Origin: Lachancea thermotolerans CBS 6340
Lineage: Eukaryota; Ascomycota; Saccharomycetes; Saccharomycetales; Saccharomycetaceae
Direction: 5' to 3'
Length of the DNA stretch: 64,000 bases
NCBI RefSeq assembly: GCF_000142805.1
Contig: NC_013081.1
Location: 1,240,001 to 1,304,000 of the forward strand
Position numbers and translations under genes: made by a program. The notes beneath the pieces were generated by a model, which ran no database searches, had not been told where the DNA came from, and worked only from the letters and a program-made list of their open reading frames with translations. Position 1 is the first letter of the stretch. Every line of letters begins with the position of its first letter. Positions 1 through 8,032 of this stretch are shown in pieces.

Positions 1-904
1 GACGGAGTTCGACCGTATTGTTTACCTTGATAATGACGCTGGTGTATACAACCATATGGATGAGTTATTTTTTCTACCTGATTATGTGAAGTTCGCAGCA
101 CCTCTCACATATTGGTTTGTTTCAGAGCGAGATCTAGAGATTGCCAACAGCGAAGTCAGTTCGGAAGAGAAAAGCTCCATAAAACTTAACCGCTATATTG
201 ATACCCTTGCCACAAGAGTGAAAGAAAAAAGGCCAATCTACAACCATCTCCCAAGCCTGCCTTCATCGTTGTTCATGGGCACCAAGGATGTTGCGAAAGA
301 AATTATAGAGTCCACGTCCTCTGCCTCTCCGTTGTTCAATTTGAGAAACAAAAATAAGAATGCCAAGGTCAAGTTTGCTTCGAACCTCATGGTTATTAAA
401 CCTAGTGCTGAGACATTTAACGCGATCGTGAATACACTCTTACCTCGAATTGCAAACAAAAAAGAGAAATACGACATGGATCTGATTAATGAGGGACTTT
501 ATGATTTGAGAAAAATTATATATCACCAATTCAAGCTGTTTCGTAAACTCAAAACGGAGTTCGTTCCAGAAGTTTTGAGTCTACCATTTGGCAGCTATGG
601 TTTGCTTACGGGTTCTATTCGCAATGAGTTCCACCACACGCTTATGGCAAATGACATTTTGGGTTATGAGCGTACCAAGGAGAAGGACCAGGTTCCTCTT
701 GAATCGCTGATTAAGAAATCAAAATACATCCATTATTCAGATTACCCAATGAGTAAACCTTGGGCGTATTCGTCCTTTGACCACTTAAAATGCAATCCGC
801 AAGACGCCGACGCCGAAAGCGAGGATGTCAAAGCCGAAATGTGCAAGTGCTGGAACTCTGTTTATCAAGACTATTGGGACTCCAAGCATTTTTGTACTTT
901 ATGA
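1..904 (+). CDS. GNT1: GNT1-like Golgi GT8 glycosyltransferase, 3' part only
   Basis: The gene is cut by the left edge of the window; the open frame enters at base 2 and ends at TGA 902-904, leaving about 300 C-terminal residues. The first visible residues form a GT8 core with a DxD (DND) metal and nucleotide-sugar binding motif at bases 29-37, inside the run RIVYLDNDAGVYNHMDELFF. Near the C-terminus the HYSD...KPW motif (about 742-777) is the second conserved GT8 ligand site. The ATG at 56 lies downstream of the DxD motif, so it is internal and not the start. In yeast, Gnt1 is a Golgi type II membrane enzyme that adds N-acetylglucosamine to N-glycan mannose chains. The neighbour HSH49 matches the YOR320C/YOR319W order of S. 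cerevisiae and supports the name; another GT8 member is possible. The two genes converge with only 66 bases between their stop codons. Confidence 0.78.
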   Translation, partial: TEFDRIVYLDNDAGVYNHMDELFFLPDYVKFAAPLTYWFVSERDLEIANSEVSSEEKSSIKLNRYIDTLATRVKEKRPIYNHLPSLPSSLFMGTKDVAKEIIESTSSASPLFNLRNKNKNAKVKFASNLMVIKPSAETFNAIVNTLLPRIANKKEKYDMDLINEGLYDLRKIIYHQFKLFRKLKTEFVPEVLSLPFGSYGLLTGSIRNEFHHTLMANDILGYERTKEKDQVPLESLIKKSKYIHYSDYPMSKPWAYSSFDHLKCNPQDADAESEDVKAEMCKCWNSVYQDYWDSKHFCTL

Positions 905-970
905 GAGCACTGCATTTTGCCATGTAAATATGTAAGGATAGAAGACATTTGTGAGCAAACAGTGGCATGC

Positions 971-1600
971 TTAAGTTGGTTTAACCGAGTGTCTCTTGGC
1001 TTCTTCGTCAAGCAGCCTCTCAACCTCATCGCCATGCTTTTCAGTTTTACTGCCCTCTTTGTATGCATAATCAATAGAGATACATTTGTTCATAACCATT
1101 TGGTTGTTGAGCTTCTCTAAAGCCGCATCCGAGTGTTCAAATGTCGAATAGCATATATAGGCACATCTCAGAAGGCCCTGTTTTAATGTGAATATCTCAG
1201 GCGGCCTAACAAGTGAGCCAAATTTTCCAAAGATCTTCGTAAGCATTTCGCTGTCCACTAACTCGTCGATGTTCTTGATAAAAAGCTTGGCGCCAACATC
1301 TAACGCATTTTGGCTTGTGGGTGAGCTGCTGGCTCCATTGGCCTTTCGCACCTTCAAAGTCCTGTCATATAGTCGTACGGTATTATTCAAGCATTTGCTG
1401 GCATACTCGGCATCTTGGGGACTGTTGAACTCCACGAAAGCAAAGCCTTGATGAGTTTGAAGAACTTTGTCTTTAGGATATCGTATTTTGGCCACAGGAC
1501 CTATTTGTAGAAAAAGTTCATAAAGAAGTTCTTTAGAGACCTTTGGGTCAACATTTCCAACATAAACGGTGTTTGCAGGAACAGTCGATGAACCATCCAT
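971..1600 (-). CDS. HSH49: HSH49, SF3b subunit (SF3B4 homologue) with two RRMs
   Basis: This 209-residue protein has two RNA-recognition motifs and little else. RRM1 has RNP2 VYVGNV at residues 12-17 and RNP1 QGFAFVEF at 51-58. RRM2 has RNP2 LFIKNI at 106-111. The length is close to yeast Hsh49 (213) and shorter than metazoan SF3B4, which carries a proline-rich tail. Hsh49 belongs to the SF3b part of the U2 snRNP and binds pre-mRNA near the branch site together with Cus1. The ATG at 1598-1600 gives RRM1 a normal short leader. The gene converges on the GNT1-like gene, as in S. cerevisiae. A TTACCCG Reb1-type site lies 78 bases upstream of the start. Confidence 0.93.
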   Translation of the reverse strand: MDGSSTVPANTVYVGNVDPKVSKELLYELFLQIGPVAKIRYPKDKVLQTHQGFAFVEFNSPQDAEYASKCLNNTVRLYDRTLKVRKANGASSSPTSQNALDVGAKLFIKNIDELVDSEMLTKIFGKFGSLVRPPEIFTLKQGLLRCAYICYSTFEHSDAALEKLNNQMVMNKCISIDYAYKEGSKTEKHGDEVERLLDEEAKRHSVKPT

Positions 1601-3428
1601 GTTGAACTTTGTTGCTTGGGTCGGGATAGATGGTGCCCTTCTCGAGATGAGCTCACTGCTTTCGCACAGTCTTCACGTTACCCGCCCGTTCCGTAACTTT
1701 TTGACTTATTTAAAAAAATTACAGACAGAATTTATTCATGGCCTTGTAATATTTACAATAACCATTGATCAATTTCTGCGATTTGAGAGCGCCAGCTTGA
1801 TTTGCTTTGTTTCTGGGCGCTATTGTGCTACGGAGCTGTTTTGTCTTTTGAACTTGTGGTCTGTATTTGATTAGCTGAGCTTGTTTGATCCAGTCTCTCT
1901 CATTGCCTTCAAAGGCGAGGCTATGTTTCTGGGGAGCATTCTAGTTGTCGCTGTTTTTCTGGGTTAGGGGTTTTCACAGAAAGGGTTTATCGGATGTTTT
2001 TGTGCTTGGGGCAGTTCTAGAGCCTTGAAGTTCTCAATGCGGTTTGCCAGGCAGTTTCGACTGTTTTTGTTTAAAGGGAAAAGCTGTCAGTCACTGGAGT
2101 GGTCAGGAAGATCGAACTTTTGCGTGCGTTGCTGCTTGCTGCATGCTCACCCGATGAGTATTTCATCACCGAGCGTCTTGGGACATGTTGGGTGCTTCGT
2201 ACGTTTCGCTTCCATATAGTACGACACCTGCTGTTTCAATTCGCAGCTAGCAGTGACTTTCGTAAAAAGTTTCGTGACAGCGGCCGTTCTGGGGGCTTGT
2301 GCAGCGCTTTTCCTCTGCCCCTTGGTACGTTAGATGCCTGGGGTTGGATGCAACTGGGGCTGTCAAGGTTCCGCGCGGGAGAGTGTGGTGCCCTTCGCGC
2401 AGAAAACTTCTGGTTTACCTGTGAAAAATCTCTGACTTACTTCATCAGCGGCAGCTTACGCGCGTCTTAGACGCCTTGCCTGAGAAGTGGATCGATCGCG
2501 CTCGATGCTAATTAGAAGCCTGCAGGTCGCGCATGGGTTCTTGGATGTAGACACGCTTCTGGCATTGTGCTTGGCCGCGTTGCGTATTAGCCGTGCCTCT
2601 CATACGGCAGAAGCATCATAAACTGAAAACACCCGTTTAATCGCTCATCTATTGAACATCAGTAATAGTTTGCAGTTTCATACTCGGGGGACATTTCGTA
2701 TTTTCTAATGGCGTATCGCCGTCTTGTCTTGTACCTCTTTGGGACTTTTCTGTAACCTTTTTAAAGAACTACCCGGCGTTTATGCTAGTTTCGCTGCTGC
2801 CGCCCAAGGTGAACCCTTCACGTGAAAGGTGTCCTGATCTAGTATTTAGGGCAAGCAATCATATCGATGGCTTTTGTTGTATTTACAACTAAGGCCCGCC
2901 TCGTAGCAACATTGAGAGCTTCTGGGATCTTTTAAAACAGCTGTGGGACCCTCTTAGCTATGCCATGGCCACCCAGGCAGTGTGAACAATTTGCTGTTCT
3001 AGTTTCCCTGTTAGATCATCGGCATTAAAAGATTTGGAATTTATTCGAAAAAAAAATTTTAAGTATTTAGCAATGGGCATCGCCGTTAGAACTTGATTTT
3101 GTAAAGCATTGACGGCTACATTGAAGGCATCCGTATCACAAGTTACTCTCAAGGTCTCTAAGCGTGCGGAGCAGCAGTAACACTCAGTCGTGGACTATTT
3201 AGTAATAGTTGAACGAAGACTAGCTCTCTTACAACAGACAAAGAACAGCCCTTTTGACGCCGTTAACAAGCTTTCTGCTTTACAATAAAAACTTTATGCC
3301 AGGTGAGGACAGATCTTTCCTCTACAACAGACCAGCAAAGCCACGATAACAACGCTCGCAGATTTAAACACCTCAATCGGATTTTTTGACCATATCTCTT
3401 ATTCACAAACCACTACCGCAAAAGTGAA
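1601..3428. other. 1.8-kb gene-free interval between HSH49 and SPE2
   Basis: This is an unusually long spacer for so compact a genome. I see no ATG-initiated ORF that looks like a protein, no tRNA B-box, and no U1/U2/U5, RNase P, SRP or centromere signature that I could recognise. The + strand from about 1790 to 2060 is rich in G and T and poor in A; in bases 1801-1860 I count 46 G+T and 5 A out of 60. The segment 2958-3152 on the minus strand is open but has no proper start. The right end (about 3200-3428) should hold the SPE2 promoter. Confidence 0.6.
1678..1684 (+). promoter_or_regulatory. Reb1-type site in HSH49 promoter
   Basis: TTACCCG is the core recognised by the general regulatory factor Reb1, which keeps promoters nucleosome-free. 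It lies 78 bases upstream of the HSH49 ATG. Function is inferred from the motif and position only. Confidence 0.45.
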
Positions 3429-4628
3429 ATGACCGTTGCCCTCAACGAACAAAACCCCCACTCGTACATCGACAGCGAATTGTCGGCCAACCTAGACTCC
3501 ACGGACGCTTTCGAGGGTCCTGAAAAGCTCCTGGAGATCTGGTTTTTCAAAAGTGCGCGCTGCGTGCCTGACAGGAACCGAACTCTCCGTTCCATTGACT
3601 TCAACACCTGGGTGCGGCTACTGGAACTGGTGAAATGCCAAGTGCTCTCGATGAAGAAGACGGAAAAGATGGATGCGTTCCTGCTGAGCGAATCTTCGCT
3701 CTTTGTGTTCGACCACAAACTCACACTTAAGACTTGCGGTACCACCACTACGCTGTTCTGCCTCGAGCAGCTGTTTCGCGTGGTGCGCGAAGAGCTGGGC
3801 TGGGAACTTTCTAGCCACGGAAAGGTCAACCCTTACAAGGTATTCTACTCAAGACGCTGCTTCATGTTCCCAAAGAAGCAGCAGTCGATCCACCAGAACT
3901 GGGAGGACGAGACAAATTACTTGGACCAGTTTTTCTGCAACGGTAAGAGTTACCTCGTCGGCCGCCTTGGTCAGACCAATCATTGGAGCCTATACGTCAC
4001 TGAGACTAACAATGAGATGGGCGGCACGGGCACCGCCGGCAAGGGGGGCTGCGAAGGCCGTGACGAAGACGACGACGAGACCATGGAGATGCTGATGACA
4101 GGACTCAGACCATCTAAGTCGAAACAGTTCGTGACAGCTCGTGAGCCTGGACAGCCTATCGCCAGCGACGGCGAAGACGAGGGCCATACCTTGGGCCGTC
4201 ACGTGACTGTTGGCACGGGCCTTGACCAAGTCTACGACAACGTGCGCGGCGTTTCGTTCCAGCAAGACGCATTTGCCTTCACTCCCTGTGGCTATTCTGC
4301 CAATGTTGTGATGGATGAGGAGTTCTACTACACCCTTCATGTGACGCCTGAGGACGGCTGGTCCTACGCGTCTTTCGAGAGCAACGTGCCCGTGAAGCAT
4401 GTGAGCAACGGCTCCCAAGACAACTTCAGCGTCATGCAGCGCGTGCTGTCCGTTTTCGAGCCCTCAGACTTCTGCCTCACCTTTTTCTCACGCGACAGCA
4501 TGAACGACAACTTTCTCAAGCTTCAGAAGATCTCAAGCAACATTAGTGGTTACACTCGTAAAGACAAGATCATCTACGATCTTGACGACTACCAGTTGCT
4601 TTACTTGAGGTTCGAGCGTTCTAACTAG
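3429..4628 (+). CDS. SPE2: SPE2, S-adenosylmethionine decarboxylase proenzyme
   Basis: The enzyme removes the carboxyl group of S-adenosylmethionine to supply aminopropyl groups for spermidine and spermine. The 399-residue protein is made as a proenzyme that cleaves itself to form a pyruvoyl cofactor. The cleavage motif LSESS is at residues 86-90; by homology the cut falls between Glu88 and Ser89, and Ser89 becomes the pyruvoyl group. Further conserved stretches are LKTCGTTTTL just after the cut and the C-terminal half with SVFEPSDFCLTFF. An acidic, Gly-rich insert near residues 195-250 (GGTGTAGKGG and a DEDDDE run) is less conserved. The length fits yeast Spe2 (396). The ATG at 3429 follows an A-rich leader. 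In S. cerevisiae the gene is YOL052C, next to DDR2, which here lies two genes further on. Confidence 0.96.
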   Translation: MTVALNEQNPHSYIDSELSANLDSTDAFEGPEKLLEIWFFKSARCVPDRNRTLRSIDFNTWVRLLELVKCQVLSMKKTEKMDAFLLSESSLFVFDHKLTLKTCGTTTTLFCLEQLFRVVREELGWELSSHGKVNPYKVFYSRRCFMFPKKQQSIHQNWEDETNYLDQFFCNGKSYLVGRLGQTNHWSLYVTETNNEMGGTGTAGKGGCEGRDEDDDETMEMLMTGLRPSKSKQFVTAREPGQPIASDGEDEGHTLGRHVTVGTGLDQVYDNVRGVSFQQDAFAFTPCGYSANVVMDEEFYYTLHVTPEDGWSYASFESNVPVKHVSNGSQDNFSVMQRVLSVFEPSDFCLTFFSRDSMNDNFLKLQKISSNISGYTRKDKIIYDLDDYQLLYLRFERSN

Positions 4629-4954
4629 CACCGCACAATGAGAGCACGCAAATGGGGCGCGGTAGATGCCCGGCGAGCGGCGGACGATGTCTACTGCAGA
4701 CAGAAGGTAGTTCTGATTTCTGCGTGTGTACAGCATGTAATATTTATTTACGTAAGTTAGTGCACCGCGTGCGGAACGAGAAATAGGGTTTGCTTTGAAG
4801 TAAGCGCAAAGAGATCAAGACTGGAGGAGTATAAAAAGGGCGAAAGCTCGCGAGGGAGAACAAAGCTTTGCCTAAAGTCTTGGCAAGCATTTGGACTTTA
4901 ACAAGCTATTTTTAGCGTCCAAAATAACTTCGAAGCTCATCTCAATTAAACGCA
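4629..4954 (+). promoter_or_regulatory. SPE2-GAD1 spacer with GAD1 TATA box
   Basis: The spacer holds the SPE2 3' end and the GAD1 promoter. A TATAAAA box at 4830-4836 lies about 120 bases before the GAD1 ATG, a normal yeast distance. The leader just before the ATG is A-rich. I see no other gene. Confidence 0.6.
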
Positions 4955-6658
4955 ATGTTGCACAAGCATAACCCAAAGCACGTCCACGAACGCTCGGAAC
5001 ACTTCGGCCGTAGTGGCGATTCGCTTTCGAACAGCTACAAGCTGTTGTCGGACGATCTTCAAAAGATCGCTTTAGAAGGCGACAGTGAGTTGCAGACTAA
5101 GCACAGGTCGCTTGGCAGCTCTTACACGATCCCTCAAACGGGGCTGCCAAGTGAGGCAGCCTACGAACTAGTTCACAACGAGCTGACGCTTGACGGTAAC
5201 CCACATCTCAACCTGGCCAGTTTCGTGAGCACAACGTCGACACAGACCGCGCGCAGACTCATTATGGAGAACATCGAGAAGAACCTGGCGGACAACGACG
5301 AGTATCCACAGATGATCGAGCTAACGCAGCGGTGCATTTCAATGCTGGCGCAGCTGTGGAAGTGTGGTAAAGACACGAAACCTCTCGGTTGCGCGACTAC
5401 AGGGTCGAGTGAGGCTATCATGCTCGGCGGGCTGGCGATGAAGCGCCAGTGGGAGAAAAAGATGAAGGAGGCCGGCAAGTCGACTGAAAAGCCTAACATC
5501 ATCATGTCTAGCGCAGCGCAGGTCGCGCTGGAGAAGTTCGCTCGCTACTTCGACGTGGAATGCCGTTTGGTGCCCGTTTCGCACGAGTCGGACCACCACT
5601 TGGACGCGGCTAAGCTGTGGGACTACGTGGACGAAAACACCATCGGGTGCTACGTGATTCTGGGTACGACGTACACCGGTCACCTGGAGAACGTGGAGGA
5701 GGTGGCAGACGTGCTCTCGCAGATCGAGAAGCAGAACCCAGGGTGGGGTAACACGACGATCCCAATCCACGTGGACGGGGCCTCGGGTGGCTTCGTCGTG
5801 CCCTTTGCGTTCTCTGAGAAGCAGATGGCCGCCTTCAAGCTAGCGCGCTGGGGTTTCAACCACCCCCGTGTGGTGAGCATCAACACTTCGGGCCACAAGT
5901 TCGGGCTCACCACGCCCGGGCTGGGCTGGATCCTGTGGAAGGACGACGAATACCTGCTGCCCGAGCTGCGCTTCAAGCTGACGTACCTCGGCGGTGTCGA
6001 GGAGACGTTCAACCTCAACTTCTCGCGCCCCGGGTTCCAAGTCATCCACCAGTACTACAACTTCCTGACGCTGGGCGAAAAGGGCTACAAGAGCCTGTTC
6101 GACAAGGCGCTGTTCACGGCACGCACCTTCAGTCACGCACTGTTGGAAAGCGACGAGTTCAAGGGCCACTTCGAGGTCGTCAGCAGCATCCACGAGCGCA
6201 TTGACGGCGGTGAGTCTCGCCTGCACGACTACATGACCGAGCCCGAGAGCTTCAAACCGGGCGTGCCCCTGGTCGCGTTCAAGCTTTCGAAGCAGTTCCA
6301 CGAGAAATACCCGGAGATCCCACAGGCGCTGGTGTCGTCGCTGCTGCGCAGCCACGGCTGGATTGTGCCCAACTATCCACTGCCCGCGTCGACGGACGGC
6401 TCCGACAAGTGGGAAGTGCTGAGAGTCGTGTTCCGCTCCGAGATGAGCTTGGACCTGGCCCAGCTACTGCTGAGCCACATCTTGCGGGCCCTGCGGAAGC
6501 TGGTGAAGTGCTACGAAGGCGTGGCTGAGACCGCGGACGTGGACCAGCGCCGCGACGCCATCTACCGCATGCTTTTGACGCTGGCGGAGCCTGAGGGCGC
6601 AGAACCCTCCGAGGAAGATGCCAAGAAGCGCCGGAAGAACTACCGCGGCACGTGCTAG
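4955..6658 (+). CDS. GAD1: GAD1, glutamate decarboxylase
   Basis: This PLP enzyme converts glutamate to GABA and CO2, feeding the GABA shunt; in yeast it helps resistance to oxidative stress. The 567-residue protein is near the usual 585 of S. cerevisiae. The group II decarboxylase fold is clear: TGSSEAIMLGGLAMKRQW for cofactor phosphate binding, HVDGASGGFVVPF with the aspartate that contacts the pyridine ring, and NTSGHKFGL, where Lys315 (bases 5897-5899) should form the Schiff base. The C-terminal tail from about residue 540 is charged and variable. S. cerevisiae GAD1 is YMR250W beside HOR7 (YMR251W-A), while SPE2 is YOL052C beside DDR2. Finding all of them together here reflects the unduplicated ancestral order. 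Confidence 0.96.
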   Translation: MLHKHNPKHVHERSEHFGRSGDSLSNSYKLLSDDLQKIALEGDSELQTKHRSLGSSYTIPQTGLPSEAAYELVHNELTLDGNPHLNLASFVSTTSTQTARRLIMENIEKNLADNDEYPQMIELTQRCISMLAQLWKCGKDTKPLGCATTGSSEAIMLGGLAMKRQWEKKMKEAGKSTEKPNIIMSSAAQVALEKFARYFDVECRLVPVSHESDHHLDAAKLWDYVDENTIGCYVILGTTYTGHLENVEEVADVLSQIEKQNPGWGNTTIPIHVDGASGGFVVPFAFSEKQMAAFKLARWGFNHPRVVSINTSGHKFGLTTPGLGWILWKDDEYLLPELRFKLTYLGGVEETFNLNFSRPGFQVIHQYYNFLTLGEKGYKSLFDKALFTARTFSHALLESDEFKGHFEVVSSIHERIDGGESRLHDYMTEPESFKPGVPLVAFKLSKQFHEKYPEIPQALVSSLLRSHGWIVPNYPLPASTDGSDKWEVLRVVFRSEMSLDLAQLLLSHILRALRKLVKCYEGVAETADVDQRRDAIYRMLLTLAEPEGAEPSEEDAKKRRKNYRGTC

Positions 6659-7443
6659 CCTGCTAGCCAGCCTGCTTGCCAGCTCCCGCGTCCTGCGCGG
6701 GCCGGACTTACGTAACTTCATATAATGACGAATTCCAAGCAAGAAAAGCTTGAAGCCTGTGCTCCCGACGTCATTTCCACGCGCATAAGAGATCCGCAGC
6801 AGTCTCACGTGGTAAACCCGCTCACCGCTTTCTCTTCCTGCGAGCTACGTCATTGCCGCGCGCGGGAGACGTTACGCCGAATCCTCACGTGCTTCACACG
6901 TGCTGCTCCCTGTCGCTCACCACGTCATCGCTCACACGCCCTCAACGCCCGCACGCTCTCAGCGCTCCTTTCCCACGTGCGTGTCGGCCCGGCTTCCGGT
7001 GGCTAGCCGCGGGTTCGCTTCCGCTCGCCGTCTCCCCTTGCCTGCTGTGCCCTGGCCCGCCCAGCACTCGCCGCCGTATTGCACTAGCACACCGCGGCAT
7101 TTAGTCCTATGACGTAGCGCCACACAAGCCCCTTCCTTATCACGTGACCCAAAGCGAGCGCCGTGCGCCCGCTTTGCGGTACACTTTCGTATAGAACGCC
7201 CGTCAGACCCTTCCCGCCTACGCATGCTTCTGAGTGATCCGCACTCCCGACCCTTGCCACTCAGCGAAAGTTTCGCCGCCTCTTGCTTTCCGCTGTCGCC
7301 CCTCAACCGCAAACTCCGTCGTCACGCGCAATGCTGATTGCAGATGACTCTCACTTCTAGCCAGTCCACTCCCTGCGTTAGTTCTAACGAGGTGATAGCG
7401 TAATCATGGTTCTTGCTCCCTCTTCTGGCCGCCCCTCTTTTCT
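6659..7443. other. GAD1-DDR2 spacer, GC-rich with CACGTG boxes
   Basis: No protein gene is convincing here; the short open frames are typical GC-rich noise. The sequence has five CACGTG palindromes (6806, 6886, 6897, 6974, 7141), four of them within 175 bases. CCCCT stress-element cores occur near 7036, 7129 and 7432. These probably belong to an extended DDR2 promoter. Confidence 0.55.
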
Positions 7444-7710
7444 TCAAAGACCCTCCGAGGCCCCGGGCGCCGCAGCTGCGAAGACAGCAACAATAAAGAC
7501 CGCAGCGGCGGGGCTTGCCATGCATGCGCAGTAGAGCGGCTGCAGAGTCCAGCCTTCTTCGGCGGCCGCTGCGTACAGGGATTTCTGTGAGCCAAATACG
7601 GCATTTGGCTGCAGAACCAAAAGCTGGCTTGGGCCAAAGACAACATGGGAGATAATGCTGCCAATATTACCGTAATTACCAAAATTGCCCGTATTGCCAA
7701 TATTAGACAT
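7444..7710 (-). CDS. Possible small protein with NxG repeats, unknown
   Basis: An ATG-initiated frame of 88 codons is read away from DDR2, with its start 154 bases from the DDR2 ATG. I do not recognise the product. It begins with an imperfect repeat, NIGNTGNFGNYGNIGS, and has an alanine-rich hydrophobic stretch near the C-terminus (SPAAAVFIVAVFAAAAPG) that could be one membrane segment. Codon third positions look mostly C, T or G, like the neighbouring genes, but GC-rich spacers make such frames by chance. The S. cerevisiae neighbour of HOR7 is YMR252C, but I cannot show homology. Treat as a candidate only. Confidence 0.3.
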   Translation of the reverse strand: MSNIGNTGNFGNYGNIGSIISHVVFGPSQLLVLQPNAVFGSQKSLYAAAAEEGWTLQPLYCACMASPAAAVFIVAVFAAAAPGASEGL

Positions 7711-7763
7711 GGCGTGGCTGCGAAAGAAAGAAAGATAGCAGGATAGCGGGCGGGGAGGCAATG

Positions 7764-7782
7764 TATATAAGGGGAGCAGGGG
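7764..7782 (+). promoter_or_regulatory. DDR2 TATA box with AGGGG motifs
   Basis: TATATAA at 7764-7770 lies about 95 bases before the DDR2 ATG. AGGGG cores at 7770-7774 and 7778-7782 match the Msn2/Msn4 stress-response element. They lie just downstream of TATA, which is an unusual place for activator sites. DDR2 and HOR7 are known Msn2/4 targets in S. cerevisiae, so stress control is a reasonable inference. Confidence 0.55.
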
Positions 7783-7864
7783 CGAGGGATAAGCTGTAGA
7801 TTATTTCGTTCGGAAGAAAATATCGACTACAAACTCGAAAAACTATCACTCAATAATATCAATA

Positions 7865-8032
7865 ATGAAGTTCACCACTGTTTTCGCCGCCGCCGCCGCC
7901 GTCACCGTCGCCTCCGCTGCCAACAGCTCCAACTCGAGCAGCTCCAACGCCGCCCCAGCCGCTGGCTCCAACGCCGTCGGCTACACCGCTGCTGGTGCCG
8001 CCCTTGCCGGTGCCGTCGCTTTGTTGATGTAA
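7865..8032 (+). CDS. DDR2: DDR2/HOR7-type stress-induced secretory peptide
   Basis: This 55-residue protein has a signal peptide of about 19 residues (MKFTTVFAAAAAVTVASA), a short Asn/Ser-rich stretch (ANSSNSSSSNAAP), and a C-terminal hydrophobic segment (GYTAAGAALAGAVALLM) that may act as a membrane or GPI-type signal. The layout and the ANSSNSSSS stretch match S. cerevisiae Hor7 closely and Ddr2 more loosely; these are a duplicated pair, so this gene stands for both. The molecular role of the family is unknown; the genes respond to DNA damage, heat and osmotic stress. Codons are strongly biased to GCC, TCC and AAC, which suggests high expression. Confidence 0.88.
   Translation: MKFTTVFAAAAAVTVASAANSSNSSSSNAAPAAGSNAVGYTAAGAALAGAVALLM

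Noticed and set aside
2099-2470. 123-codon frame in the HSH49-SPE2 gap
   Set aside because: It starts with GTG and has no recognisable protein features.
1601-3428. Possible U2, U1, RNase P or SRP RNA gene
   Set aside because: None of the conserved landmarks I know (such as the U2 branch-recognition region or the RNase P core) could be found on either strand.
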